The notes beneath the pieces were generated by a model. It saw only the letters and a list, made by a program, of their open reading frames with translations. It searched no databases and was not told the DNA's origin. A program made the translations under genes and the position numbers. Shown here piece by piece: positions 51,110 through 60,690 of a stretch of 64,000 bases of DNA (the first letter of the stretch is position 1; every line of letters starts with the position of its first letter). Origin of the DNA: Pseudomonas sp. MWU13-2105 (GTDB taxonomy: Bacteria; Pseudomonadota; Gammaproteobacteria; Pseudomonadales; Pseudomonadaceae); assembly GCF_023242315.1 (NCBI RefSeq), contig NZ_JALLIY010000001.1:434001-498000 (forward strand), read 5' to 3'.

Positions 51110-52367
51110 CCTGGCGACCCGGGCCAATCGGTTCAGTGCCAACAGCCTGTCCACCGCCGTCTTGCGCCGGGGCGTGCTGCGCCAGTTGAGCCAACTGCGC
51201 CATGGCCAGCTGCTGCTGGTCGAAGACGGCGAGCGACAACTGTTCGGCCAGGCCGGCGCCAGCCTGCAAGGGGAAATTCATATCCAGGACCCGGCGGCCT
51301 GGGGCCTGGTCGCCGGCAACGGTTCCATCGGTGCCGGCGAAGCCTTTATCCATGGCTACTGGAGCAGCCCGGACCTGACCGCGGTGGTCCGGGTATTCGT
51401 CAGCAACCTGGACGTCCTCGATGCCATGGAGAATGGCCTGGCGCGGCTCGGACGGCCGTTCATCCAGGCCCTGCATTGGCTCAACCGTAACACCCGCAAG
51501 GGCTCGCGGAAAAATATCGAAGCGCATTACGACCTCGGCAACGAGCTGTTCGAACAGTTCCTCGACCCGACCATGATGTATTCCGCCGCCCAGTTCCTCA
51601 GCGCCGACGACAGCCTGGAACAGGCCCAGTTGAACAAGCTGGAGCGCATCTGCCAGAAGCTCGACCTGCAACCGGGCGACCATCTGCTGGAGATCGGCAC
51701 CGGCTGGGGCAGCATGGCGATCCATGCCGCGCAGCACTATGGCTGCAAGGTCACCACCACCACGCTGTCGCGGGAACAGTTCGCCTATACCCGACAGCGC
51801 GTTGAAGCCCTGGGCCTGCAGGACCAGGTCACCCTGCTGCTCGAAGACTACCGCGACCTCACCGGCCAATACGACAAGCTGGTATCCATCGAAATGATCG
51901 AGGCGGTCGGCCATCAGTTCCTGGCCGATTATTTCCGGCAATGCGCGCACCTGCTCAAGAGCAACGGCCTGATGCTGCTGCAAGCCATCACCATCCGCGA
52001 GCAGCGCTATGAGCAGGCGAAGAACAATGTCGACTTCATCCAGCGTTATATCTTCCCCGGCGGCGCCTTGCCCAGCGTGCAGAAGATGCTCGAGGTGGTC
52101 AGCCGCGAAACCGACATGAACCTGCTGCACATGGAGGACTTCGGCCTGCATTACGCACGCACCCTGCGCCTGTGGCACGAGAACTTTCGCCGCGCCCATG
52201 GGCGCCTGGGCGAACTGGGTTATGACGACTATTTCCTGCGCCTGTGGGAGTTCTACCTGTGCTACTGCGAGGGTGGTTTCCTCGAACGCAGCATCGGCAC
52301 CGCCCAACTGCTGCTGGCCAAACCGGCGGCACAACCGCAGCCACTGCTCGGGCGCTTCGATGCTTGA
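51084..52367 (+). CDS. Cyclopropane-fatty-acid-synthase-like methyltransferase
   Basis: 427 residues from ATG 51084 with AGGAG upstream, starting inside the DUF1365 gene. The SAM motif is LLEIGTGWGSMAIHAAQHYGCKVTTTTLS, with GSRKNIEAHYDLGNELFEQFLDPTMMYS upstream and LRLWEFYLCYCEGGFLERSIGTAQLLLAKP at the end, all CFA-family hallmarks. It methylates membrane phospholipid acyl chains, producing cyclopropane, branched or furan-precursor fatty acids. The cluster context favours a photo-oxidative-stress role. Pseudomonads often have another cfa, so it is probably not the housekeeping enzyme. Confidence 0.92.
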   Translation: MSNALKSSSLATRANRFSANSLSTAVLRRGVLRQLSQLRHGQLLLVEDGERQLFGQAGASLQGEIHIQDPAAWGLVAGNGSIGAGEAFIHGYWSSPDLTAVVRVFVSNLDVLDAMENGLARLGRPFIQALHWLNRNTRKGSRKNIEAHYDLGNELFEQFLDPTMMYSAAQFLSADDSLEQAQLNKLERICQKLDLQPGDHLLEIGTGWGSMAIHAAQHYGCKVTTTTLSREQFAYTRQRVEALGLQDQVTLLLEDYRDLTGQYDKLVSIEMIEAVGHQFLADYFRQCAHLLKSNGLMLLQAITIREQRYEQAKNNVDFIQRYIFPGGALPSVQKMLEVVSRETDMNLLHMEDFGLHYARTLRLWHENFRRAHGRLGELGYDDYFLRLWEFYLCYCEGGFLERSIGTAQLLLAKPAAQPQPLLGRFDA

Positions 52368-52502
52368 GCCACGCGCCTGGCATTCCTCGAGCTGATTGGC
52401 CAGGCGTTCGGGCTTGGTACCGCACGGCCTTGTGATACCCGGCTATCGCCGGACTGCCGCTTCAGGCATACAGCGCCATGGCGCTGGCATACACTGGCGC
52501 CC

Positions 52503-52808
52503 ATGACCACGATTCCCCTGACCGACCTCGCCGAACCGGCGATCACCTGCTCTACCTGCGCGGCCTGTTGCTGTCGCCTGGAAGTGATGTTGATCACCGA
52601 TACCGGTGTCCCCGAGCGCTACATCGACATCGACGATTGGGGCGGTGAAGTGATGTTGCGCCTGGACGACGGCTGGTGCGCGGCGCTGGATCGCGACAGC
52701 ATGCGCTGCACCATCTACGAGAAACGTCCGCTGATCTGCCGGGAGTTCGAAACCGGCTCGCACGACTGCCTGGAAGAACGCCGAGGGATCGCCACGGCGT
52801 ATCGCTGA
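52503..52808 (+). CDS. YkgJ-family cysteine-cluster protein
   Basis: 101 residues. Eight or more conserved Cys: ITCSTCAACCCRLEV at the N-terminus, then GWCAAL, RCTIY, RPLICREFETGSHDC. The pattern is that of the YkgJ/UPF0153 family, thought to bind zinc or an Fe-S cluster. Function unknown. It stands 135 bp after the methyltransferase and 169 bp before the giant toxin-like gene. Confidence 0.88.
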   Translation: MTTIPLTDLAEPAITCSTCAACCCRLEVMLITDTGVPERYIDIDDWGGEVMLRLDDGWCAALDRDSMRCTIYEKRPLICREFETGSHDCLEERRGIATAYR

Positions 52809-52977
52809 ACCGAAGCGGGAGTAGAAAACGGGGGGAGCGAATCAGGGCGCTTTCATTCCCGAGTCAAGGACGCGTCCCATATATCCGGTGAACCCACTCA
52901 ATCCACACTTGCGACGAACGCGTCACAAGCAGCGGGCAGCTCGAGAGTTGCCCCCCGGACCCTGAGACCACTGGCCC

Positions 52978-55900
52978 ATGAACACCTCCCCACCCACTTT
53001 CTCATCCCCACCCAACCATTCCCCCCCCTGCGTAACCGACAGCGCTCGGCCAACGACCGACACGGCGCAGTTGCAATCGCGCAAGTTGCTGGAGCTCAAG
53101 ACCAGCAATGCGCAGGTGACGGCGTTGCTCAACGCCCTGCCGGAGCCGCTTCCCGCCGGCCACGACAGGCAAGCGGCGATGCATATGTACGAGCAGATAC
53201 GCCAACTGCAGCCAAGCTATCTGCTACGCCTGCAGCAGTTCTGGACACAGCCTCATTGCGCCACCGCTGGCCAGCCCGCCGATCAATGGCTCGCGCTGAC
53301 CCTGAAGTCGCAGCTGAGGATTGAAGCGCAACTGCGCAGCCTCGATGGAACGCTGACCGCCGACGACAGGCAACTGATCGACCAGGTGCTCAACCACCCC
53401 ACTCGCGCCCAACGGGAGAGCACTTTGCCGATGCTGCCCACGGTCTATCGACCCGGGGTGTACGGCATTGCCTTCCTGCGGGAAAACGCCTCGGACACCA
53501 CGCCATGGCCGGGCGCCTACGTGATCTGCAGCCGCGACGGTGCCGTCCTGCAAGGTCGCGATCCAGACCCGAAGCATTTTAAGGGCAAGACCACGGTCGA
53601 CATCAAGAGCGATCTGGGCCGGGCCATTCTGTACAGCCTGGAGTCCGGTCTCGAAACCTTTGCCTCGCTCAAGCACCTGCACACAACGCTGCAAGCGCGG
53701 ATCGGGCAAGCCATCGCCCAGCGTTTCAGCGCCTGCGACGACAAGAACGAAAGCCTCTTCGCCTGGCAGGTCCGGGCACTGCGCGGGCTCCAGCAAAAGC
53801 GCCTGGCCGATACCTTTGCCAACCTTGAGCCGGACACGCCAGAAGCACTGCTGGCGCGCATCAAGGCCGCCGCCGACCTGCGCGACGTCCTCGATACCGG
53901 TCCTCGCGAGAGCGATCGTTTACAAACGCTGGAATACAAGACCTGGCAGCAGACCTTCAAGGATGCCAGCCGGCCTGACTGGCAACGCTATCGGACACTG
54001 GCCTGGCAAGTGCAGACCGGCCAGTTGGCGCTGGCACTGGCCTTGACCAAGGCGGCGCAGGCGATAGCCGGCACCTGGCAATACGCCAATGCCGCCAGGC
54101 TGCAACTGGCGGCCCTGGAAGCCAGGCTTCACGGCCGGATCGGTGCACGCCGCCGCCAGTGGATCGAGGTGCTACTCGACTATCCGGACCCGGCCACCCG
54201 GCCCACGCTCGGCGGCCACGCCATCATCGCCAATGCCCTGGGCTTGCACGCGCCGCCCCAGGATCCCCAGGACGCTATGCCGATCATCAGTGGTGGCGTG
54301 CTGGCGATCACCAGCGCAGACCCGAGCGACACTGGCGTCGTGCTCTACACCCCGGACTCGCCCGGTTGCGGCAGCCTTGAAGAGTTCGGCCAGCTTCACG
54401 AACTCGACCAACGCGCCCTGGAGCCCGCCTGGACAGACTATTTCGCCGCTCGGCTGAGCCCATCGGGCAACGCAGCGGCCCGCTTGCTGAAACCCGGAAC
54501 CCGCGTCCGCTTCCAGCGGGTCCCGATCCCCGGCAACCTGCACCAGAGCCTCTACGAAGTACAACGTGACAGGCTGATCGAACAGGCCCGGCACAATCTC
54601 TCCGACACCACCGGGCTCACTGCCATGCCGGCGCTCACGCCCGAGCCGCCGCCCTGGAAAACTGCGCCAGCTCCTCAGCCGGCGAACGGCGGGTTCGGCG
54701 CCACGCGCCTGCGACTGCTGGGCGGTGCGCCGCAACGGCCTTCGGCAATCGCCGGCCTGGTTCGCCTGGGGTCCTGGAACCCGCAGGTCATGGACATCGT
54801 GCCGCCCCTCATGACCAACCTGCCGGACTGGCCGCAGGGCAGCAACCTGGTGATTATCGACTCCCGCGAACCGGGGTTTGGTTGGTCGGTACGCTACCGA
54901 CCGGGGCTGCGCGAAGACACCTATGGATACCGGGTGAACCCGGATATGTTCAGCGCCCGCCATGATGTGGTGCTGTACCGATCCAGCCCGAATCATTACC
55001 GCGTCCGCCTCAATGGCAACTCGGTGGACGTCCCCGCCGGTGAAGACAGCTTCTTTCATGCCGTGGCCCAGGCACTGAACCAAGGGCATGAGGCCGCCAC
55101 GTTCACGGTCGAACGCCTGCGCAATGCGGTCGCCGATCATATCGAACGCAATCCACAGGTCGTGCCTTTCGTGACGGCCGAGTATTTGCCCCTCTATGCC
55201 CGGGCGCTTGAGCATTGCACGGAACTGAATATCTGGCTGGGCGATGACGTCTTTCGGGAGTTGACGGCCATCCTCAAGGGCACGCCCAACCCGTACGGCC
55301 TCTTCCAGCCGGCCATCCGTTACCTGGATGCGACCCTGCCGTCCCACTTGCCGAGGCTCGGCAACGCTGTCGATCAAGTATTCAATAGCGTCTATGAGAC
55401 CCATGGGCTGCGCGCGCTACCCGCGGAAATACGCGAGATCATCGATGGTTACATTGACGCGGCGCCGCGGCCGACATTGTCCCTGCTGGTCGACCGCGCC
55501 AACCGCAGGGCACTGCTGGAGACACTGCTGGTGGGGCCCTCACAAGCAGCGGACATCGACTACCTGGTCGATCGGACCTTCCTGTTTGATCACAACATCC
55601 GGCATATGACGCTGGAGTATGGGGTGACAGCCGCCCAGTTGCGCCAATACGCAACCCAGCACGCGGGCAATCAGATCACCGCGCGACGTGACTTGCTGAG
55701 GGCGGTGATCGAGCGCTTCCCGGCCCTGCTTGAGCGGCTCGACATCATTTTCAGCTCGGCGACCTTGACCCCGCCCATGGGCGATGGACTCAACGTCAAT
55801 CAAATCGCCAACCTGCTGCGCGATCCACACATTTCAACGACCAGATTGCGCCTGATCGCCCGTTGCGCGGACGCGGGCATCGTCCGGATCAACCTGCTCG

Positions 55901-58900
55901 ACAACGCCGACACGATCAGGTCACTGAGCGATGAAGTGGTGTACCAGCTTCTTGAACATCGACAGCAACTGCAAGCACTGGCGGTGCACATGGGTCCCCA
56001 GGACATCAGGTCCATGCTGATCCCATTCGAAGTCCAGACTTACTCATGGAATCCGCACCAGTTTCAATCGGCCGCACTCGCCAATGCCAGGCTCAAACTG
56101 CTGCTCGATACCCCCAGGCTGTTCAACTTGCTCAGGCAACGCTCGGGTCGAGTGGCCGCCAATATGTGGCGACGGCTGACCAGTGCGATCTTTGACGAAG
56201 CCAGGGTTCGACGCGCTCTTGCCGATCCGCGTCAGGCCCTCGGCAGCCTGCTGCGGCTGGACATGGCGCTGAGCGAGGAGCTTCCGAGCACTTCGGCACA
56301 AGCCGCAAGCGCCACCCCGACACGCCCACAACCGGCCTATCTGAGAGGGTACGAGCTGCCCGGCGGTTCGACACCGGCACTCTCGGGACCGGATGCGCGA
56401 GGCTTCTATCAGGCCCCGGACGGCAAGCTATGCATCGTCTACGAAGGCCTGCACTACGAGGTCCGCAGTTTCGGCAATCGGATCCGGATCGTCCATGCCA
56501 TCGACGGTTTCAGGCGCGTGACCTATGAAGTGCGACGCCGTGCCGATGGTACCTGGCAACTGATGGACGCCCCGGGCCTCGGCGGCGATGTGCGCCGGCC
56601 CCGGCCTTCCATTGCCGAGCAATCCCGGGCGCAACGCGACGAATTCGCCAGCCTGGGCCAGGCCGCGCAACAAGAGTGGCAACAACTCGGCGCAGACCCG
56701 GCCGTGTCCACTCGGGTCGCCGATCTGAACGCCATCGAAGCCACCCCCAACGGCTACACGATGCCACTCATCGACGCGAACGGCGCACCACAACAACACC
56801 TGACACTGGAGAAATCCAGCGCCCTGGCCAGGCTCTCGACACGCATCCGCGCGACCATCAGCGCAGTCCACCAGCACTTCGCGTTCGAGAACGGTCAACT
56901 GCTGCCACGTCCGGGCGTAACCCACCACGAGGTGATCCATGGCCTGGCCCAACTCGATGGCCTGAACAGCCTGAATACCGGCTTCGCGCTGTTGTTGCTC
57001 AGTAGCGCCAAGCACTCCGCCTTGTCAGCGGAGCTGGCCAGTGCGGTCCAGGTGCAGTTCCAAACCCAACTGGCCCTGGTGATCATCGGCGTGGCGATCG
57101 ATGCGAAAATACTGGCCCAGGCGATTTACCTCGGCCTGAAGGATGCCGGGCACCTGGGCACGGAGACGATCCGCCTGCTGGACAAGGCCGGCCGAGGTAT
57201 CACCCTGGGGAGCAAGACACTGACCCTGGGCGGACTCTTGGCCGCCGGCAGCGCCCTGCTGGTCCTGGCCAGCCTGGGGCTCGACAGCTACCTGCTCGCC
57301 CATGCCCGGACCGCCGAGGACAAGGCCGTCTACGGCACCAACGTGGGGCTCGACAGCCTCGCGCTGGGCACGGTGCTGGCCGGTTTCGCCGAGGGTGCCG
57401 AATTCCTCGGGCCGCTGTCGATCCCCCTGGCCGGCCTGGGCCTGGGCGTCAGCAGCCTGGTGTCGGTGTTCTTTGCCAAGGCCCACAAGGTCCTCGCCAC
57501 GGGCGAACACTTCACCCGGGAGATCCAGGCCTATCGCAGCGGTTATGTCGAGGATCCTGAAACCCATGGACTGCAGATGAGCGGTCCGGTGATCGTCACC
57601 CATCTGGATCAGCGCAACGGCCAGGTCTATCTGGGCAGCCCGAAGATCTACGCCGTCGACAATTCGCATTCGGGCGATCCCCAAGTGATAGTCGATGAAC
57701 GCCAGGCGATTGATGTCGGCCAGGTACTGGAACTTCCCAGGCAAATGACGCTGCCCGTTTCGAACACCGCCCGTGCCCTCTATCTACCGGCCACGCCCGA
57801 GCACAGTTACCTGCCGCAATACGCCTGGCTGGTCGGTGCCACCCAGCGCAATGACGCGCAATTGCAGCTGTTCAAGGTGCTCGAACAAAAGACCCAGGGC
57901 CGGTTCATCGAGGCCGAATGGATCGCGGTGTTCCAGAAGGTCGTGGAAAAACTGCTGCCTCGCTACCACCCCACGCGCATCCGGGTCAGCCTGGGGCTCG
58001 AGGCGCCGCCTCTGGTCATGGATGCACTGGGCGAGCTGGGCCAGTACCTGAGCTATGACATCGAAGGCCAGGGCAGCCGATACGACCTTTATCTGAACGA
58101 GGGCGCCCGGCTCAATCTGTCCAGTTGCACCACCTCGCGGCCCAGTACCTGGGTGCTGCACAGCGATCACCTGAGTCGCCCGGAGGATATCCGGTTCGAG
58201 GCCGGCCGGCTGACGATCGGGGGCGTGGTGGTGCAGGTCGAGGACAAGGCGACCGTGTATGTGGTCAACCGGGCCAGCGAGGCGTACCGGCTGGATCCGG
58301 CCGCCGGCCGGTACACGCTGGTGACGCTGGCTGCCGGGGATTACGAGAACGTCGGCGCGCTGGTGCAGCACTTGCAAGCACTGCGGGGCCGACAACGACT
58401 GGACGCCTCGGTGCACATCGAAGACCTGTCGACGCCCGATCACCCGGGCCGCGGTATTTACTATCGACCCGCCGACGGCGGCTTCGTGGCCATTCCCGTG
58501 GACGGCGAAGATCACGGCCAGGAGCTTTACCAGATCCCGCTGCCGGGCGAAGCATTGGTCATCCTCCCCAGCCCGCAGCGCGAGAAGATCCAGGAGGCCG
58601 CAGCGACACTGGCCGCCATGCGCGTCTACATGAACGCCCAATATCAGCAGTTCGGCGGGCGTTCGGCGGGATTCTGGAGCGCTCATCCCGCCGAGGGGCT
58701 GCCCGGCAACGAGAAGTTCTATGGTGATTTCTTGCGCGCGCAATATCGCCTGGAGGTCCAGCGCGCGCGCCTGCACAGCAGTGGCTACGCCGACAGCGCC
58801 TGCCAGATGATGCTGCAATTGCTGCCCGACCCCGAACGAGACCGCTCGTCCCAGGGCAAACGGCTGGTCGCGGTGCACCGGCTCAACATCAACGGCTACC

Positions 58901-59253
58901 CCGCCGACGATGTGCTGATCCTCGGCGATCCACGGCAGGGAACGCTGCTGTTGTACGTACCGGAGTCAAAGCCGGCATTGACCGTGTGCAATGGTGTCAG
59001 CGACCTCAAGGCCTGCGTGCAACGGTTGGCTGCCGCAGATGCAACACGCCAGGCGCTGCGGGAACACTTCCCGCGCCGCTACCGCGCCAGCAACCACAGT
59101 GCGCTCTGGGGCTATATGGGAACCGACGAAGCCCTGGAAAAGATCGGCGACAGTGGCGACTGGAGCCTGATCCAGATCGACCGCAGCCCCATCGCTGACG
59201 AGGATGTTTTTGCCGCCCTGGCCAGCCTCAAACGCCGCAGCGAAGGCGGCTGA
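52978..59253 (+). CDS. Giant toxin-like protein: DUF6543-type modules + TcdB-like translocation domain
   Basis: 2091 residues, no signal peptide; an in-frame TGA 15 bp upstream fixes the ATG at 52978, whose ribosome site is weak. Layout as read: DUF6543/dermonecrotic-type helical part (about 1-600) with LY-P-S modules near 216-228 and 454-461; OTU-like segment (about 655-760) with Ser691 where OTU has Cys; helical part of unknown fold (about 800-1110); beta module GFYQAPDG...EVRRRADG (about 1125-1200); TcdA/TcdB-like pore-forming/translocation region (about 1325-1760, hydrophobic stretches 1362-1382, 1415-1442, 1454-1500); C-terminal module with LLLYVPES (1990-1997). No DXD glucosyltransferase, cysteine-protease domain or CROP repeats seen. 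Predicted secreted or cell-delivered toxin; export route and cargo activity unknown; no immunity gene evident. Confidence 0.85.
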   Translation: MNTSPPTFSSPPNHSPPCVTDSARPTTDTAQLQSRKLLELKTSNAQVTALLNALPEPLPAGHDRQAAMHMYEQIRQLQPSYLLRLQQFWTQPHCATAGQPADQWLALTLKSQLRIEAQLRSLDGTLTADDRQLIDQVLNHPTRAQRESTLPMLPTVYRPGVYGIAFLRENASDTTPWPGAYVICSRDGAVLQGRDPDPKHFKGKTTVDIKSDLGRAILYSLESGLETFASLKHLHTTLQARIGQAIAQRFSACDDKNESLFAWQVRALRGLQQKRLADTFANLEPDTPEALLARIKAAADLRDVLDTGPRESDRLQTLEYKTWQQTFKDASRPDWQRYRTLAWQVQTGQLALALALTKAAQAIAGTWQYANAARLQLAALEARLHGRIGARRRQWIEVLLDYPDPATRPTLGGHAIIANALGLHAPPQDPQDAMPIISGGVLAITSADPSDTGVVLYTPDSPGCGSLEEFGQLHELDQRALEPAWTDYFAARLSPSGNAAARLLKPGTRVRFQRVPIPGNLHQSLYEVQRDRLIEQARHNLSDTTGLTAMPALTPEPPPWKTAPAPQPANGGFGATRLRLLGGAPQRPSAIAGLVRLGSWNPQVMDIVPPLMTNLPDWPQGSNLVIIDSREPGFGWSVRYRPGLREDTYGYRVNPDMFSARHDVVLYRSSPNHYRVRLNGNSVDVPAGEDSFFHAVAQALNQGHEAATFTVERLRNAVADHIERNPQVVPFVTAEYLPLYARALEHCTELNIWLGDDVFRELTAILKGTPNPYGLFQPAIRYLDATLPSHLPRLGNAVDQVFNSVYETHGLRALPAEIREIIDGYIDAAPRPTLSLLVDRANRRALLETLLVGPSQAADIDYLVDRTFLFDHNIRHMTLEYGVTAAQLRQYATQHAGNQITARRDLLRAVIERFPALLERLDIIFSSATLTPPMGDGLNVNQIANLLRDPHISTTRLRLIARCADAGIVRINLLDNADTIRSLSDEVVYQLLEHRQQLQALAVHMGPQDIRSMLIPFEVQTYSWNPHQFQSAALANARLKLLLDTPRLFNLLRQRSGRVAANMWRRLTSAIFDEARVRRALADPRQALGSLLRLDMALSEELPSTSAQAASATPTRPQPAYLRGYELPGGSTPALSGPDARGFYQAPDGKLCIVYEGLHYEVRSFGNRIRIVHAIDGFRRVTYEVRRRADGTWQLMDAPGLGGDVRRPRPSIAEQSRAQRDEFASLGQAAQQEWQQLGADPAVSTRVADLNAIEATPNGYTMPLIDANGAPQQHLTLEKSSALARLSTRIRATISAVHQHFAFENGQLLPRPGVTHHEVIHGLAQLDGLNSLNTGFALLLLSSAKHSALSAELASAVQVQFQTQLALVIIGVAIDAKILAQAIYLGLKDAGHLGTETIRLLDKAGRGITLGSKTLTLGGLLAAGSALLVLASLGLDSYLLAHARTAEDKAVYGTNVGLDSLALGTVLAGFAEGAEFLGPLSIPLAGLGLGVSSLVSVFFAKAHKVLATGEHFTREIQAYRSGYVEDPETHGLQMSGPVIVTHLDQRNGQVYLGSPKIYAVDNSHSGDPQVIVDERQAIDVGQVLELPRQMTLPVSNTARALYLPATPEHSYLPQYAWLVGATQRNDAQLQLFKVLEQKTQGRFIEAEWIAVFQKVVEKLLPRYHPTRIRVSLGLEAPPLVMDALGELGQYLSYDIEGQGSRYDLYLNEGARLNLSSCTTSRPSTWVLHSDHLSRPEDIRFEAGRLTIGGVVVQVEDKATVYVVNRASEAYRLDPAAGRYTLVTLAAGDYENVGALVQHLQALRGRQRLDASVHIEDLSTPDHPGRGIYYRPADGGFVAIPVDGEDHGQELYQIPLPGEALVILPSPQREKIQEAAATLAAMRVYMNAQYQQFGGRSAGFWSAHPAEGLPGNEKFYGDFLRAQYRLEVQRARLHSSGYADSACQMMLQLLPDPERDRSSQGKRLVAVHRLNINGYPADDVLILGDPRQGTLLLYVPESKPALTVCNGVSDLKACVQRLAAADATRQALREHFPRRYRASNHSALWGYMGTDEALEKIGDSGDWSLIQIDRSPIADEDVFAALASLKRRSEGG

Positions 59254-59270
59254 CACTCGGCGAACGGCTA

Positions 59271-59789
59271 TTACAACGGCATCGTGTAGTGCAGGGCGTA
59301 GCTTTCGATGCCTTCGTTCGGCGTGCGGATACCGGCGTTGGAGTAGTGGGAGGCGCGAACACCCACTTCCTGTCCGCCGGCGAAGCGCAGGCCGAAGCCC
59401 ACGCGGTCCTCGAAGAGGAAGGCCGAACCCAGCTTGTTGCCTTCCACTTCGGTGTGGGCAAACAGCGCGACACCGATCCCCGCCTCGATATAGGGCTTGA
59501 TCGATGCCCCGGAAAACTCGTAGACGAACACAGGGGAGAACGACAAGCTGTGATTGCTCGGGCTCTTGTCGCCTTCCCAGTAGGTGTAGGCACCGCTCCA
59601 GTAGCCGGTAAGGCGACCCACATCGCTTTGCAGCCAGCTCTTGTCCCAGTTCGATTGCAGGCCCAGGCGATAGCTGCGGGTCGAGTCGCTGGTCTGGCCA
59701 ACGGAGAATTCGACGCCGGTCGCTTGCGCCATGGCGCCATACCCCAGGGTGACGGCCGCAAGCGCAGCCAAGCAGAACATTCGCTTCAT
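59271..59789 (-). CDS. pagL: Lipid A 3-O-deacylase, PagL-like
   Basis: 172 residues from ATG 59789 with a Sec signal (FCLAALAAVTLGYGAMAQA). The mature part is an eight-strand outer-membrane barrel (alternating aromatic strands, for example YRLGLQSNWDKSWL, GYWSGAYTYWEG, YIEAGIGVALF) ending in an aromatic/Leu C-terminus. The catalytic His-x-Ser is in VRASHYSNAGI and the nearby RTPNEGIESYAL supplies the Glu. PagL removes the 3-position acyl chain of lipid A. It is convergent with the toxin gene (17 bp apart) and lies before murI, as expected in Pseudomonas. Confidence 0.9.
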   Translation of the reverse strand: MKRMFCLAALAAVTLGYGAMAQATGVEFSVGQTSDSTRSYRLGLQSNWDKSWLQSDVGRLTGYWSGAYTYWEGDKSPSNHSLSFSPVFVYEFSGASIKPYIEAGIGVALFAHTEVEGNKLGSAFLFEDRVGFGLRFAGGQEVGVRASHYSNAGIRTPNEGIESYALHYTMPL

Positions 59790-59898
59790 GAGAAATATCC
59801 TATTTCCAATGCATTTCAGGCGCGACCCAACAGCTCCCCGCAAGAGGAGCCTGGCGTCAAACCTGAGTTCACGAGGATTCGCCGTTCTAAGACGACGT

Positions 59899-60690
59899 TT
59901 ACCCTTTGAAGCTTTGCACAATCCCGGACTTCTGCCAGAGCATCGGCAGAATTTTCCTGAAATGATCCGGATCGGCACTGGTCCAGAACTGCGCATCACG
60001 CGCCGGTCCCGCGGACAGCAGATCGCGCGCTTCCAGCAGCCGTTGGAGCTGCCGGGCCACGGCGGCACCGGTGTCGATCAGGCTGATGGATGCCGGAATC
60101 ATCTCCAGCAACAGCGGCTTGAGGAAGGGATAGTGGGTGCAGCCGAGGATAATGGTGTCGCAGCCCGCCGCCAGCAAAGGGTCGACATAGCTGCGCAGCA
60201 ACTGGCGCAAGGCGTCGCTGTGCAAATCGCCGTCTTCGATCATTTCCACCAGCCCGGGACAAGGCTGGGTGATCACCTGCACATCGTTGGCAAAACGGTC
60301 GAGCAAGGCGGCGAACTTGGCGCTTTGCAAGGTCCCGGTGGTCGCCAGCACGCCGACCACACCGCTGCGGGTGGCCGCCGCCGCGGGTTTGACCGCCGGC
60401 TCCATGGCCACCAGCGGCCAGTCCGGGTAACGCTGGCGCAAATCGGCGGCTGCGGCCACGGTGGCGGTATTACAGGCAATCACCAGCGCCTTGGCGCCTT
60501 GCTCGCGACAGAAGTCGGAGATCACCGCGCAGCGCTGGCGAATGTACTCCGGGCTTTTTTCGCCGTAGGGGATATGCCCGCAGTCGGCGACATAGAACAG
60601 CGACTCATTGGGCAGCAGGGCCTGGATCTCCTTGAGCACCGACAAGCCGCCGACGCCAGAGTCGATTACCGCGACCGGCGCATCACGCAT
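59899..60690 (-). CDS. murI: Glutamate racemase
   Basis: 263 residues from ATG 60690. The two catalytic cysteines are Cys73 ([11 protein letters not shown]) and Cys184 ([10 protein letters not shown]), with [15 protein letters not shown] and [14 protein letters not shown] at the N-terminus. It supplies D-glutamate for peptidoglycan. It overlaps moeB by 8 bp. Confidence 0.96.
   Translation of the reverse strand: MRDAPVAVIDSGVGGLSVLKEIQALLPNESLFYVADCGHIPYGEKSPEYIRQRCAVISDFCREQGAKALVIACNTATVAAAADLRQRYPDWPLVAMEPAVKPAAAATRSGVVGVLATTGTLQSAKFAALLDRFANDVQVITQPCPGLVEMIEDGDLHSDALRQLLRSYVDPLLAAGCDTIILGCTHYPFLKPLLLEMIPASISLIDTGAAVARQLQRLLEARDLLSAGPARDAQFWTSADPDHFRKILPMLWQKSGIVQSFKG

Noticed and set aside
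52978..54700. TcdB-type N-terminal glucosyltransferase in the giant protein
   Set aside because: No DXD motif or glucosyltransferase wording could be recognised in the first 600 residues.
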